A DNA stretch of 64,000 nucleotides from Bradyrhizobium roseum. Its GTDB lineage: Bacteria; Pseudomonadota; Alphaproteobacteria; Rhizobiales; Xanthobacteraceae. The notes under the pieces are model-generated. The model saw only the letters and a list, made by a program, of their open reading frames with translations, made no database searches and had not been told where the DNA came from. Shown one piece after another: positions 1-8,989 of this stretch (position 1 is its first letter; each line of letters starts with the position of its first letter). The DNA lies in NCBI RefSeq assembly GCF_030413175.1, contig NZ_CP129212.1, forward strand, positions 6,114,450 through 6,178,449. The letters are read 5' to 3'. Both the position numbers and the translations under genes were made by a program.

Positions 1-119
1 CCCGCCGCAGCCAGGGATCGCGCCAGATCCGCCGGCAAGCGACGCGCCTGCTCGATCTCCGTCGCCCGGGCACGGATGGCCGGAACCAGTTCGTGGATGG
101 CGGCAAGGGTGTCGGCCAT
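1..119 (-). CDS. acyl-CoA dehydrogenase-family protein, N-terminal fragment
   Basis: The gene runs off the left edge; only the first 39 codons are visible, starting from an ATG whose complement is at 117-119. The fragment begins MADTLAAIHELVPAI and continues with an Ala/Arg-rich helix ending in LARSLAAAG. This matches in style the N-terminal helical domain of acyl-CoA dehydrogenase or HsaA/flavin-monooxygenase-like proteins, where a helix carrying 'P..l...L...G' precedes the flavin domain. The family call is inference from a short stretch. It starts 8 bases after the stop of the GMC oxidoreductase upstream on the same strand, so the two are probably cotranscribed. Confidence 0.5.
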   Translation of the reverse strand, partial: MADTLAAIHELVPAIRARATEIEQARRLPADLARSLAAA

Positions 120-127
120 GTGATGCG

Positions 128-1741
128 CTACCGCGCGTCCTCCAAAATCATGTCCGACGCCTTTTCCGCGATCATGATGGTTGGCGCGTTGGTGTTGCCC
201 GACATCAGGTCCGGCATGATCGACGCATCGACCACGCGCAGACCTTCGATGCCGCGCACGCGCAGGCGCTGGTCGACGACGGCAAGCGCGTCGCTGCCCA
301 TGCGGCAGGTCGAGGTCGGGTGATACACCGTGCTGCCGGTGCGGCGGCAGTAATCCAGCACCTCGTCGTCGCTCTGCACTTTAGGACCGGGATCGACCTC
401 AGCGACCGCGTAGGCCTTCAGCGCCGGCGCGGCGAGTATCTTGCGTAGAATGCGGATGCCGTCGATGAAGGCGCGGCGATCGGTTTCGGTCGCGAGATAG
501 TTGATGCGGATTTCCGGCGGCACCGCAGGGTCCGCGCTCTTGATCCGCAGCGAGCCGCGGCTTTCCGGACGCAACTGGCAAACCGAGGATGAGAAGCCCG
601 AGAGCGCATGAAGTTTCTCGCCCATCTTGTCGGTCGAGAACGGCAGGAAGTGAATCTGGATGTCCGGCGACGCCAGCCGCGGGCTGGTCTTGAAGAACGC
701 GCCCGAGGTGCCCGCGGCAATCGTCAGCGGTCCCTTGCGGAAGGCTGCGTACTGAAGTCCCGCCATCATCTTGCGGATCGGATGGTTGACGACGTCATTG
801 AGCGTGACCTTCTGCGCGCAGCGCGTAACCAACCGAACCTGCATGTGGTCCTGCAGATCATTGCCGACGCCGGGCGCGTCGAGCACGATCTCGATGCCGT
901 GCTGCCTCAGCAGGTCCGCAGGCCCCACGCCGGAGAGCTGCAGCAATTGCGGCGAGTTGTACGCGCCGCTGGAAACCAGGATTTCCTTGCGCGCCCGCGC
1001 CGTGCGCACGCTACCTTCCTGCTTGTATTCGACCGCCTTGGCGCGCTTCCCTTCAAACAGGATGCGCTGCGCCAACGCTGAGGTCTCGACATGCAGGTTA
1101 GAGCGACTCCTCGCCGGGCGCAGATAAGAATATGCCGTGCTGGCGCGACGTCCCCGGCTCGTCGTGGTCTGGAAGAATCCAGCGCCTTCCTGGGTCGCGC
1201 CGTTGAAATCCGGATTGGTCGGTATGCCGGCTTCGGCGGCGGCGACAACGAAGGCTTCCGACAGGGGATCATGGTGCCGCCAGTCCGATACCGGCAACGG
1301 GCCGCCGCTGCCGTGGTATTTGTCGGGCCCGCGCTGCTGGTTCTCGGCTTTCTTGAAGTAGGGCAGCACGTCGTCATAGCCCCAGCCGGCGTTGCCGCGC
1401 TGGCGCCAGCGATCGTAATCCTCCTGCTGGCCCCGCACATAGAGCAGGCCGTTGATCGAGCTCGACCCGCCCAGCACTTTTCCGCGCGGTTGAAACACCT
1501 GCCGGCCGTTCAAGCCCGGCTCCGGCTCAGTCTGGTACATCCAATTGACGGATTTTTCCTTGAACAGCTTTCCGTAGCCGAGCGGTACGTGGATCCAGAG
1601 GTTGCTGTCCTTCGGTCCGGCTTCCAGCAGCAAGACGGAGTGCTTGCCGTCGGCGCTCAGGCGGTTGGCGAGCACACATCCGGCCGAGCCGGCGCCGACG
1701 ATGACATAGTCGAATTCGGAAGCGTCATTGTTATTGTTCAT
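128..1741 (-). CDS. GMC-family FAD-dependent oxidoreductase (choline/alcohol dehydrogenase-like)
   Basis: 537 residues, the usual length for the glucose-methanol-choline family of FAD enzymes, which oxidise alcohols to aldehydes. The dinucleotide-binding motif GAGSAG is at residues 16-21. The flavin contact segment GGSSSINGLLYVRG lies near residue 90. The C-terminal part holds YHPTSTCRMG, which carries the catalytic His, and GNTNAP, where Asn replaces the second catalytic His as in many family members. An upstream in-frame start at 1795 exists, but the ATG at 1741 follows a GGGGAG ribosome site and begins just before the Rossmann motif. There is no signal peptide, so it is cytoplasmic. The substrate cannot be read from the sequence. 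Confidence 0.9.
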   Translation of the reverse strand: MNNNNDASEFDYVIVGAGSAGCVLANRLSADGKHSVLLLEAGPKDSNLWIHVPLGYGKLFKEKSVNWMYQTEPEPGLNGRQVFQPRGKVLGGSSSINGLLYVRGQQEDYDRWRQRGNAGWGYDDVLPYFKKAENQQRGPDKYHGSGGPLPVSDWRHHDPLSEAFVVAAAEAGIPTNPDFNGATQEGAGFFQTTTSRGRRASTAYSYLRPARSRSNLHVETSALAQRILFEGKRAKAVEYKQEGSVRTARARKEILVSSGAYNSPQLLQLSGVGPADLLRQHGIEIVLDAPGVGNDLQDHMQVRLVTRCAQKVTLNDVVNHPIRKMMAGLQYAAFRKGPLTIAAGTSGAFFKTSPRLASPDIQIHFLPFSTDKMGEKLHALSGFSSSVCQLRPESRGSLRIKSADPAVPPEIRINYLATETDRRAFIDGIRILRKILAAPALKAYAVAEVDPGPKVQSDDEVLDYCRRTGSTVYHPTSTCRMGSDALAVVDQRLRVRGIEGLRVVDASIMPDLMSGNTNAPTIMIAEKASDMILEDAR

Positions 1742-1834
1742 TGGTCTCCCCGCGCGCGACCCGAAACAGGTAGCGGGACCGTCACGGACGGTCAATCGCC
1801 AGACGGTCGCGGGCGGGAAGAAGCGGTGACGCCG

Positions 1835-2608
1835 CTATTTTGCGAGTTTCAAAAAGTCCGGCGGCCGGCGCTCGGCGAACGCGGTGAAGGCTTCCCGCGC
1901 CTCGGCGGTTTGCAGGCGCGCGGCGAACTGCGCGCTTTCCACCTTGATCTGTGCCATCAGCACTTCCGGATTGCGCATCAGCCGTTTTGTGGTGCTGACC
2001 GCGCCCGCCGGCTGCTTCGCCAGCCGCAATGCCAGCGCCCTCGCCTCGGCATCGAGTTTGTCGAGTGGCACCACCCGGTTGGCGAGCCCCCAGGCGAGCG
2101 CGGACTTGGCGTCGACGGCCTCACCAAGCGCGAACATCTCAAAGGCGCGGGCATAGCCAATGCGGAGCGGCATCAGCAGGCTGGAGGACGCCTCAGGAAC
2201 CAGCGCCAGGCTGACGAACGGCGTCGAAAGCAGCGCGTTCTCTGCCAGCACGACCAGATCGCAGTGCAGCAGCATGGTGGTGCCGACGCCGACCGCACGC
2301 CCCTGAACCGCCGCGACCAGCGGACGGCTCGATTGCGCGAGCGCCTGCAGGAAGCGGCTGACATGCCGCGCGCCCTGGATGGCGCCTGTCGCGATGGCGG
2401 CGAACTCGCCGACATCGTTGCCGGCGGTGAACATGTCACCCTTGCCGCGGATCAACAGCACGCGAACGGACGAATCGGTTTCCGCGCCTTCGATGGCGTC
2501 GGCCACCGCGCCGTACATCGCGTTGGTCAGCGCGTTCTTCTTGTCCGGACGGGCCATCGTCAGGCTCAAAATCCCTTCGCTCTTCTCGATCTCGATGTGC
2601 TCGGTCAT
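1835..2608 (-). CDS. enoyl-CoA hydratase/isomerase family protein
   Basis: 257 residues with a full crotonase fold. The oxyanion-hole regions are recognisable: KKNALTNAMYGA near residue 22, FTAGNDVGEF near residue 60 and AAVQGRAVGVG near residue 100. LVPEASSSLLMP near residue 135 carries an acidic residue in the catalytic region, so hydratase or isomerase activity on an acyl-CoA is plausible. The ATG at 2608 overlaps the stop of the upstream MarR gene (ATGA) and follows AGGAG, so the pair is translationally coupled. Longer in-frame starts inside marR are rejected. Substrate chain length is unknown. Confidence 0.9.
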   Translation of the reverse strand: MTEHIEIEKSEGILSLTMARPDKKNALTNAMYGAVADAIEGAETDSSVRVLLIRGKGDMFTAGNDVGEFAAIATGAIQGARHVSRFLQALAQSSRPLVAAVQGRAVGVGTTMLLHCDLVVLAENALLSTPFVSLALVPEASSSLLMPLRIGYARAFEMFALGEAVDAKSALAWGLANRVVPLDKLDAEARALALRLAKQPAGAVSTTKRLMRNPEVLMAQIKVESAQFAARLQTAEAREAFTAFAERRPPDFLKLAK

Positions 2609-3063
2609 TCGTCTTCTCCTCTGGGAAATCTGGTTTGCATGGTCGTGAGCCAACGCGCGACGATTTCGATCTCCGCGTCGGTAAATCCGTCTGTGAGGCG
2701 CCTGTTGATTTCCGCGAGTCCCGCTTTCGACTGCGCCAGCGCGGCGCGGCCGGCCGGCGTCAGCCACAGCCGCCACGCCCGGCCGTCCTGCGGATCGGCG
2801 CGCCGCCTGATCAGGTTCGCGGCCGCCATCCGGTCCACCAGCCCGCTGATGCCGGGCGGACCGAGATCGAGCGCCGTGCCCGCCTCGCCCATCAGTACGC
2901 CGTCGCGCTGGCCCAGCACGAACAGCAAGCCGGACTGCGCGGCCGTTACCCCATTGTGCTGCGCCCGCGCCGCCATCCAGCGCTGCAGCCGGCGTTGCGC
3001 CACGTTGAGCAGAAATACCAGTCGAGGTTCGCGACGAACACTCACGTGAATTGCTAAGGCCAT
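2605..3063 (-). CDS. MarR-family transcriptional regulator
   Basis: 152 residues with the winged-helix layout of MarR. Helices around residues 15-60 (RRLQRWMAARAQHNGVTAAQ) lead to the recognition helix LDLGPPGISGLVDRMAAANL, followed by the wing RRADPQDGRAWRLWLTPAG. MarR proteins bind DNA as dimers and are usually released by small aromatic or acyl-CoA ligands. Its coupling to the enoyl-CoA hydratase suggests an acyl-CoA-type ligand; this is inference. The gene diverges from the GntR gene across a 185-bp gap that presumably carries both promoters. Confidence 0.88.
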   Translation of the reverse strand: MALAIHVSVRREPRLVFLLNVAQRRLQRWMAARAQHNGVTAAQSGLLFVLGQRDGVLMGEAGTALDLGPPGISGLVDRMAAANLIRRRADPQDGRAWRLWLTPAGRAALAQSKAGLAEINRRLTDGFTDAEIEIVARWLTTMQTRFPRGEDE

Positions 3064-3195
3064 TTATTTCGCACGCGAACTATACAGGGTCTGGGTCGGG
3101 TTGTCATCACGTCCGATGTGTCAGAAAATGCTCCCGCGGCGCCGTCAAAAATTGATTCGCATCCAAAAATCTCGACAATACAATGCTTTAGACAA

Positions 3196-3207
3196 AAAAT
3201 CGATTTT
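3196..3207. promoter_or_regulatory. AAAATCGATTTT palindrome between marR and gntR
   Basis: A perfect 12-base palindrome lies in the AT-rich part of the divergent marR/gntR intergenic region, 42 bases before the gntR start. It could be an operator for either regulator. AT-rich palindromes also arise by chance, so this is only a candidate. Confidence 0.25.
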
Positions 3208-3248
3208 CGATTGACGCCAGCGCCATACCTCGCCAATCTCCGCGCGCC

Positions 3249-3965
3249 ATGAGCAGTATCGGTTTGAGTTTTGACGACAGCCCTGCCGACGAACGGCCGC
3301 GCAGCCTGACGTCAGCGGTTCAGGGGCGGCTGCGTGCGGACATTCTCTCGACCCGGCTGCCGCCCGGCCAGAAGCTGCATATCGCCGGCCTCGCCAAGCA
3401 GTTCTCGGTCAGCCTTGCCGCGGTGCGCGAAGCGCTGTCGCGGCTGGTCGCGGACGGGCTCGTACAGGCGTCCGACCAGCGCGGCTTTCGCGTCAGTCCG
3501 GTATCTCCCGCCGATCTCAGGGACGTGACGCAGACCCGTATCGATATCGAAGGGCTGGCGCTGCGCCGCTCGATCGAGCGCGGCGACGCCGCATGGCTCG
3601 CCGCGGTGGAGAGGTCGTTCACCGCACTTTGCGCCGTTCCCTACACCTATCCCGACGACCCGACGCACCACTACGAGGAATGGGTGGTGCGGCACCGCGT
3701 CTTCCACCGCACCTTGGTGAATGCCTGCGGCTCGCCATGGCTGCTCGGGTTTCGCGACGTGCTGCACGAACAGAGCGAACGTTATCGGCGGCTTGCGATC
3801 CGGCGCAACAACAAGAAAACCCGCAACGTCGAGGCCGAGCACGCCGCTATCGTGCGCGCCACGCTCCAACGCGATGCCGATGCCGCGGTCGTCGCACTCT
3901 CGAAGCATTTTATGACGACCATGCGGCTCGTCGAGCTCGCTACTCCCAGCACATCAGGGACGTAG
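3249..3965 (+). CDS. GntR-family regulator, FCD (FadR) subfamily
   Basis: 238 residues. The N-terminal winged helix spans about residues 20-85, with the helix-turn-helix IAGLAKQFSVSLAAVREALS and wing GLVQASDQRGFRV. The C-terminal helical FCD ligand domain follows, with DIEGLALR near residue 98 and the metal/ligand His region HRVFHRTLVNACGS. FCD regulators bind carboxylates and typically control the adjacent operon. Here the gene sits 63 bases upstream of an ABC-transporter/hydrolase run on the same strand, which is the probable target. Confidence 0.9.
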   Translation: MSSIGLSFDDSPADERPRSLTSAVQGRLRADILSTRLPPGQKLHIAGLAKQFSVSLAAVREALSRLVADGLVQASDQRGFRVSPVSPADLRDVTQTRIDIEGLALRRSIERGDAAWLAAVERSFTALCAVPYTYPDDPTHHYEEWVVRHRVFHRTLVNACGSPWLLGFRDVLHEQSERYRRLAIRRNNKKTRNVEAEHAAIVRATLQRDADAAVVALSKHFMTTMRLVELATPSTSGT

Positions 3966-4028
3966 CGGCACCAACTGGGCCGCCATTGGAAGAACAAGCC
4001 TTACAAAAAAGCAAAAGGGAAACGCACA

Positions 4029-5000
4029 ATGAGCATCACGCGACGCCACATCCTGGCAATGATCGCCGCCGCCTCCGTTCTTGGAACATCGGCCACGGCG
4101 CAGGCCGCCGACACCGTCCGCATCGGGCTTCCCACCAAGACTTACTGGCCGACCACGATCGCAGAAACCGCGGTGCGGCAGAAACTGTTCGAGAAGGAAG
4201 GGATCAAGGCCGAACTGACGATCTACCGCGGCGGCGCCGAGACGTTCGAGGCGATGGCGGCGGGCGCTGCGGACGTCATCCTCGACGCCACCTCGCTGGT
4301 TTCGGCCGGACGCAGCAAGGGCGTGAACTCCAAGGTGCTGGCCAACGCCGCGATGGGCTATTACGGCTGGCAATTGATGACGCTTTCAAAGTCTACGCTC
4401 GGCGTCTCCGACCTGAAGGGCAAGAAGGTCGCGATCACCTCCGCCGGCTCCGGGTCCGACCTGCTGGCGCTGTGGACCCAGCAGGACAAGAAGATCGAGT
4501 TCACCCGCGTGCCCGTCGGCGGCGGCGGCCTGGTGCCGAACCTGCTCGCCGGCAATGTCGATGCCGCCGTGGTCTATTCGCCCCTGAGCTTCCAGATCTT
4601 GAAGTCGGGCGAAGCCCGTACGATCCTCGACTTCGCCAAGGAAGTGCCGCCGAACCTTGCCGCCGGCTGGATCGCACTCGACAAGTACGTCCAGGACAAG
4701 CCGCAGGTGGTGCAGAAGACGCTGAACGCGCTCTACGGCGCGCTGATGTTCATGCGCGCCAACAAGGAAGCCTCCGTCAAGCTGATTTCCGAGCTCTATG
4801 AGATCGCGCCCGACATCGCGGCGCAGGAGTATGACAACACAATCATGAAGCTGGAGACCGACGGCAGCATGGCCGGCCCCAAGATCCCGGAGCAGCTCCA
4901 GCTCGCGCTCGACATGGCCAAGGCGGGCGGCATGAAGGATCTCGGACCGGCAGCGGAGATCATCTCGACCCAGTTCAAGCCCGTGCCGACCAAGTTCTGA
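4029..5000 (+). CDS. ABC transporter periplasmic binding protein (SsuA/NMT1/THI5-like)
   Basis: 323 residues with a Tat-like signal sequence (MSITRRHILAMIAA, twin Arg at 5-6) and probable cleavage after AQA near residue 26. The mature part starts VRIGLPTKTYWPT and has the two-lobed layout of NMT1/SsuA proteins, including the hinge segment LKGKKVAITSAGSGSD. Such proteins bind nitrogen- or sulfur-containing organic anions or pyrimidines. The substrate is not determinable here. AGGGA precedes the start. Two permeases and one ATPase follow immediately. Confidence 0.9.
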   Translation: MSITRRHILAMIAAASVLGTSATAQAADTVRIGLPTKTYWPTTIAETAVRQKLFEKEGIKAELTIYRGGAETFEAMAAGAADVILDATSLVSAGRSKGVNSKVLANAAMGYYGWQLMTLSKSTLGVSDLKGKKVAITSAGSGSDLLALWTQQDKKIEFTRVPVGGGGLVPNLLAGNVDAAVVYSPLSFQILKSGEARTILDFAKEVPPNLAAGWIALDKYVQDKPQVVQKTLNALYGALMFMRANKEASVKLISELYEIAPDIAAQEYDNTIMKLETDGSMAGPKIPEQLQLALDMAKAGGMKDLGPAAEIISTQFKPVPTKF

Positions 5001-5010
5001 GGCCGGCCCG

Positions 5011-5766
5011 ATGCAAAGCGGGTTGGCCGTCAAGGCGGCGCGGTTCGGCATTGTGATCGCGTTGTTCGCGATCTGGGAAATGCTGTCGCGGACCGGCATG
5101 GTCAACCCGCGCCTGCTTCCTTCCGCCTCCGACACGCTCGCCACGCTCGGCGATCTCCTGCAGCGGGCCAGCATACAACATGATCTCGCGGTCACCGCCA
5201 CCGAGGTGCTGACCGCTTTTGCCCTCGCGGTGCCCTTCGGGGCGCTGGTCGGTTTCCTGATCGCGGAGAACAAGTATTTCGCCGATGTGGCCAAGCCGCT
5301 GCTGTTCTTCGCGTTCAGCATCCCGAAATCGATCTTCCTGCCGATGTTCATCCTGATGTTCGGTGTCGGCTTTGCTCAGAAGGTCGGCTTCGGCTTTTTC
5401 TCGACCATCTTCATCGTGATCATGTCGACCACGACCGCGGTGGAGTCGGTCAAGGTCGAGCACCTGACGGTCGCCCGGTCCTACGGCGCCACGCCGTTTC
5501 AGACCGCGTTCCGCGTCTATCTGCCGAGCATGCTTCCGGTTCTGCTGGAGGCGCTGCGGATCTCGATGATCTTCAATCTCACCGGCGTCATCCTCGCCGA
5601 AATGTATGCCTCTCGCGACGGCATCGGCCATCAGATCGCGACCTGGGGCGAAAACTTCCAAATGAAGCAGTTGCTGGCCGGCGTGCTGATGATCGCCGCG
5701 ATCGCAATCGCTTTCAACGAACTGGTCAGATGGGTGGAAACTCGATGCAGCCATTGGCGAACATAA
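5011..5766 (+). CDS. ABC transporter permease (SsuC/TauC-like)
   Basis: 251 residues, about six membrane segments. The cytoplasmic coupling loop reads ARSYGATPFQTAFRVYLPSM, the classic permease motif contacting the ATPase. It starts 10 bases after the binding-protein gene. Its C-terminus overlaps the start of the ATPase gene. It is one of two permeases in this operon; the other is at 6550-7350, so the channel is probably a heterodimer. Confidence 0.92.
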   Translation: MQSGLAVKAARFGIVIALFAIWEMLSRTGMVNPRLLPSASDTLATLGDLLQRASIQHDLAVTATEVLTAFALAVPFGALVGFLIAENKYFADVAKPLLFFAFSIPKSIFLPMFILMFGVGFAQKVGFGFFSTIFIVIMSTTTAVESVKVEHLTVARSYGATPFQTAFRVYLPSMLPVLLEALRISMIFNLTGVILAEMYASRDGIGHQIATWGENFQMKQLLAGVLMIAAIAIAFNELVRWVETRCSHWRT

Positions 5767-6542
5767 CCCCGCTGAAGCCGGCCGGCGCGATCGAGGTCCG
5801 CAATGTCGGCCAGATCTTCAGGACCACGACGCAGGAAGTCGTTGCCCTCCAGGACGTCTCGCTCGACATCAAGCCCGGCCGTTTCATCGTGCTGGTCGGC
5901 CCGAGCGGCTGCGGCAAGTCGACGCTTCTGATGATGATGGCGGGCCTGCGCGAGCAGACCTCGGGCACCATCACGATCAGTGGCGCGCCGATCCCAAAAC
6001 CCGATCCGAACCGGGTCGGCGTGGTGTTTCAGGAGGCCAGCCTGTTTCCCTGGCTGACGGCGGAGGAGAACGTCGAATTTCCGCTGGCGCTGCGCCATGT
6101 CGGCAAGAACGAACGCCGCACCAAGGCGCAGGATGCGCTGAAACTCGTCGGCCTCGACGGTTTCGGCAAGCGACATCCGCATGAATTGTCCGGCGGCATG
6201 AAGCAGCGCGTCTCGATCGCGCGCGGCCTGGTGCAGGACCCGCCTGTGCTGCTGATGGACGAGCCGTTCGCCGCGCTCGACGAGCAGACCCGCATGACCA
6301 TGGGCGACGAATTGCTGCGGATCTGGGCCGCCACCGGCAAGACGGTGGTGTTCGTCACCCACAGCCTGACGGAGGCCGTCTATCTCGCCGACGAGGTGAT
6401 CGTGATGTCGCCGCGGCCCGGCCGCATCGTCGACCATCTGCAGGTCACGCTGCCCCGCCCGCGAACCTACGAAATGCTGAGCGGCGACGCGTTCGGTACC
6501 CTGCGCGAACGCATCTGGCGGCATATCCGCAAATCGGCATGA
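5745..6542 (+). CDS. ABC transporter ATP-binding protein (SsuB/TauB-like)
   Basis: 265 residues. Walker A GPSGCGKST is at 52-60, followed by a Q-loop (VVFQEASLFPW), the signature LSGGMKQR and Walker B LLMDEPFAALDEQ, then the switch His in FVTHSLTEA. All catalytic parts are intact. An in-frame ATG at 5730 exists, but 5745 follows GGTGGA at good spacing and is preferred. Either start overlaps the upstream permease gene, consistent with coupling. Confidence 0.92.
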   Translation: MQPLANITPLKPAGAIEVRNVGQIFRTTTQEVVALQDVSLDIKPGRFIVLVGPSGCGKSTLLMMMAGLREQTSGTITISGAPIPKPDPNRVGVVFQEASLFPWLTAEENVEFPLALRHVGKNERRTKAQDALKLVGLDGFGKRHPHELSGGMKQRVSIARGLVQDPPVLLMDEPFAALDEQTRMTMGDELLRIWAATGKTVVFVTHSLTEAVYLADEVIVMSPRPGRIVDHLQVTLPRPRTYEMLSGDAFGTLRERIWRHIRKSA

Positions 6543-6549
6543 GGCCAAC

Positions 6550-7350
6550 ATGAGCGCGGCAACGCTTCGCAGATTGATCGTCATCGCCCTGATCGCGTTG
6601 TGGGAGATCCTGCCGCGCGCCGGCGTGATCCCGACGCTGTTCCTGCCCTCGCTGTCCTCGACGCTCATTGCCGGCTGGAACGAGGCCGGCGAATACGGCC
6701 ATGCCCTGGCTGTGACGCTCTACGAGGTCGCGATTTCGATGATGTTCGCCTGCGGCGGCGGCATTTTGTTGGGCGCCATTGTCGGCAGCCTGCCGCGGCC
6801 ACGCATCCTGATCATGCCGATGGTGTCGAGCCTCTATGCGGTGCCGCTCGTCATCCTCTACCCCGTCTTCACGGTGTGGCTCGGCATCGGCACGGAATCC
6901 AAGATTGCGTTCGCCTCGATCTACGGTTTCCTGCCGACGATGCTGGCGACCGCCGCCGGCATCCAGACCATCGATCCACAACTGCTGCTCGCCGCGCGCA
7001 GCATGGGAGCGACGCTGAGCCAGCGGATCGTCCGCGTCATCATCCCCGCGGCGATCCCGACCGTTCTATCAGGACTGCGCGTCGGCGGCGCGCTCGTGAT
7101 CGTCGGCGTGGTGGTGTCGGAAATGCTGATCTCTTCCGCCGGAATCGGCTACCTGATCTCGCGCTACCGCACCATCCTCGACAGCCCGCATGTCTTCGCC
7201 GGCGTTCTGCTGGTGCTCGCGATGGCGATCGCCTTCAACGCCGCGATCAAATGGATCGAGCGCAAGGCCGCGATCTGGCAGACCGGTTCCCGCGCCGGCC
7301 AGCGCGCCGCCGACGAGATCACCGCCGGCGCCATCCAGCCTGCGACCTGA
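6550..7350 (+). CDS. ABC transporter permease, second subunit
   Basis: 266 residues, multiple hydrophobic segments (LIVIALIALWEILP at the N-terminus). The coupling loop reads AARSMGATLSQRIVRVIIPA. It is homologous to the permease at 5011 but clearly diverged, so the two are not a recent duplication. The arrangement binding protein-permease-ATPase-permease suggests a heterodimeric channel. Confidence 0.92.
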   Translation: MSAATLRRLIVIALIALWEILPRAGVIPTLFLPSLSSTLIAGWNEAGEYGHALAVTLYEVAISMMFACGGGILLGAIVGSLPRPRILIMPMVSSLYAVPLVILYPVFTVWLGIGTESKIAFASIYGFLPTMLATAAGIQTIDPQLLLAARSMGATLSQRIVRVIIPAAIPTVLSGLRVGGALVIVGVVVSEMLISSAGIGYLISRYRTILDSPHVFAGVLLVLAMAIAFNAAIKWIERKAAIWQTGSRAGQRAADEITAGAIQPAT

Positions 7351-7360
7351 CGGAGTACCC

Positions 7361-8026
7361 GTGTTCGACCTGACGCTGACATTCGACAACGGCCCCGAAC
7401 CCGGGGTAACGCCGCACGTCCTCGACATCCTGCGCGAACGCGGCATCAAGTCGACGTTCTTCGTGATCGGCGAGAAGCTGGGCGATCCCGAACGCCGCCG
7501 GCTTGCGGCGCGCGCCCATGACGAAGGCCACTGGATCGGCAACCACACCTTTACGCACACGGTGCCGTTGGGGCAGCAGCGCGGCGCCGAGACGGCACAG
7601 AACGAAATCGGCCGGACGCAAGCCGCGATCGGTGAGCTCGCCCATCCCTACCGCTGGTTCCGGCCGTTCGGCGGCGGCGGCAATCTCGACGAGCGGCTGC
7701 TAAAACCTTCCGTGGTCGAATATCTAACGCGCCACAAGCACAGCTGCGTGCTCTGGAATGCGATCCCGCGCGACTGGGACGATGCCGACGGCTGGGTCGA
7801 GCGCGCGCTTTCGCAGTGCCTTTCGCAACCATGGAGCTTGATGGTGCTGCACGACCTGCCGAGCGGCGCGATGGCCCATCTCGAACGCTTTATCGACCGC
7901 GCCGAAAAGGCCGGCGCCCGTTTCCGCCAGGACTTTCCACCCGAATGCGTTCCGATCCGTTCGGGCAAAATCGTAAAGTCCATCGAACCCTACGTTTCCT
8001 CCATCGAAGAAAGTGCCAACCAATGA
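7361..8026 (+). CDS. polysaccharide deacetylase (NodB-fold) family protein with variant metal site
   Basis: 221 residues from a GTG at 7361 that follows ACGGAG. The NodB-fold motifs are present: motif 1 reads TFDNGP (D9, N10) instead of TFDDGP; motif 2 is HTFTH (H62, H66); motif 3 is RPFGGG. The usual second Asp of motif 1 ligates the metal and here is Asn, so metal binding may be altered while the catalytic Asp stays. There is no signal peptide, so it is cytoplasmic and unlikely to act on envelope polysaccharide. Small-molecule amidase or deformylase activity is a reasonable alternative. Its stop overlaps the next start (ATGA). Confidence 0.85.
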   Translation: MFDLTLTFDNGPEPGVTPHVLDILRERGIKSTFFVIGEKLGDPERRRLAARAHDEGHWIGNHTFTHTVPLGQQRGAETAQNEIGRTQAAIGELAHPYRWFRPFGGGGNLDERLLKPSVVEYLTRHKHSCVLWNAIPRDWDDADGWVERALSQCLSQPWSLMVLHDLPSGAMAHLERFIDRAEKAGARFRQDFPPECVPIRSGKIVKSIEPYVSSIEESANQ

Positions 8027-8892
8027 AGATCGCGAGTTTCAAGGCAGGCCAGACGGCGACATACGGACTGGTGACCAATGCCGGAATCATCGACGCAGGC
8101 AGGCGGCTGAAGGATTGGCCGACCCTGAAAGCGCTGCTCGCGAACGGCTCGCTCGACGCGCTGAAGGCGCTGCAGGGCGAACGCCCGGACTACGCGTTGG
8201 CCGAAATCGAACTGCTGCCGACCGTCCCCGATCCCGACAAGATCTTCTGCATCGGCGTCAACTACGCCACGCATCTGGCCGAGAGCGGCCACCCCACGCC
8301 GCCGCACCCGATGATCTTCACCCGCTTTGCCAACAGCCAGGTCGGCGGCGGCCAGCCGATGATCCGGCCGCTGGAGTCGGAGCGCTTCGACTATGAAGGC
8401 GAGATGGCCGTCATCATCGGCAAGGCCGGCCGCCGGATTTCGCGCGAGACGGCGCTGGCGCATGTCGCGGGCTACGCCTGCTACAATGACGGCAGCATCC
8501 GCGACTGGCAGCGCCACACCTCGCAGTTCGCACCGGGCAAGAATTTCGCGGGCACCGGCGCGTTCGGGCCGTGGATGGTCACGACGGACGAAATCCCTGA
8601 TATCAGCAGGCAGACCATCGCGACCCGCCTCAACGGCGTCGAGGTACAGTCCGCACCGATCTCGGACCTCGTGTTCGACGTCCCTGCCCTGATCGCGTAT
8701 TGCTCGACCTTCACCGAGCTTGTGCCCGGCGACGTCATCGTCACCGGCACCACCGGCGGCGTGGGCGCCTACCGCACACCGCCGCTCTGGATGAAAGAAG
8801 GCGACGTCGTCGAGGTCGAGGTGTCCGGCATCGGCGTACTGCGCAACCCGGTGAAGGATGAGGCCGCGGCCCAAGCGACGCGCGCCGCCTGA
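8023..8892 (+). CDS. fumarylacetoacetate hydrolase-family protein
   Basis: 289 residues. The metal-binding acidic residues are visible in FDYEGEMAVIIG and YNDGSIRDWQ, with the family segments FCIGVNYATHLAESG and GDVIVTGTTGGVGAYRTPP. Members hydrolyse or decarboxylate 2,4-diketo acids and related ring-cleavage products. The start overlaps the deacetylase stop, so the two are translationally coupled and probably act on successive intermediates of the compound imported by the ABC system. Confidence 0.92.
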   Translation: MKIASFKAGQTATYGLVTNAGIIDAGRRLKDWPTLKALLANGSLDALKALQGERPDYALAEIELLPTVPDPDKIFCIGVNYATHLAESGHPTPPHPMIFTRFANSQVGGGQPMIRPLESERFDYEGEMAVIIGKAGRRISRETALAHVAGYACYNDGSIRDWQRHTSQFAPGKNFAGTGAFGPWMVTTDEIPDISRQTIATRLNGVEVQSAPISDLVFDVPALIAYCSTFTELVPGDVIVTGTTGGVGAYRTPPLWMKEGDVVEVEVSGIGVLRNPVKDEAAAQATRAA

Positions 8893-8989
8893 GAAGCCAA
8901 GAAGCTTACTTTTTGACGCGCTTTCTTCACGCGAACCGGAAGCCACTTCGCTTGAAAACGCGATGAACAACAAGAGCAAGGAGCTCCCC

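Noticed and set aside
1091..3049. 652-codon open frame on the plus strand
   Set aside because: It is antisense to the GMC oxidoreductase, enoyl-CoA hydratase and MarR genes, which have clear motifs and ribosome sites; its composition is Arg/Gly-rich as expected from a GC-rich shadow.
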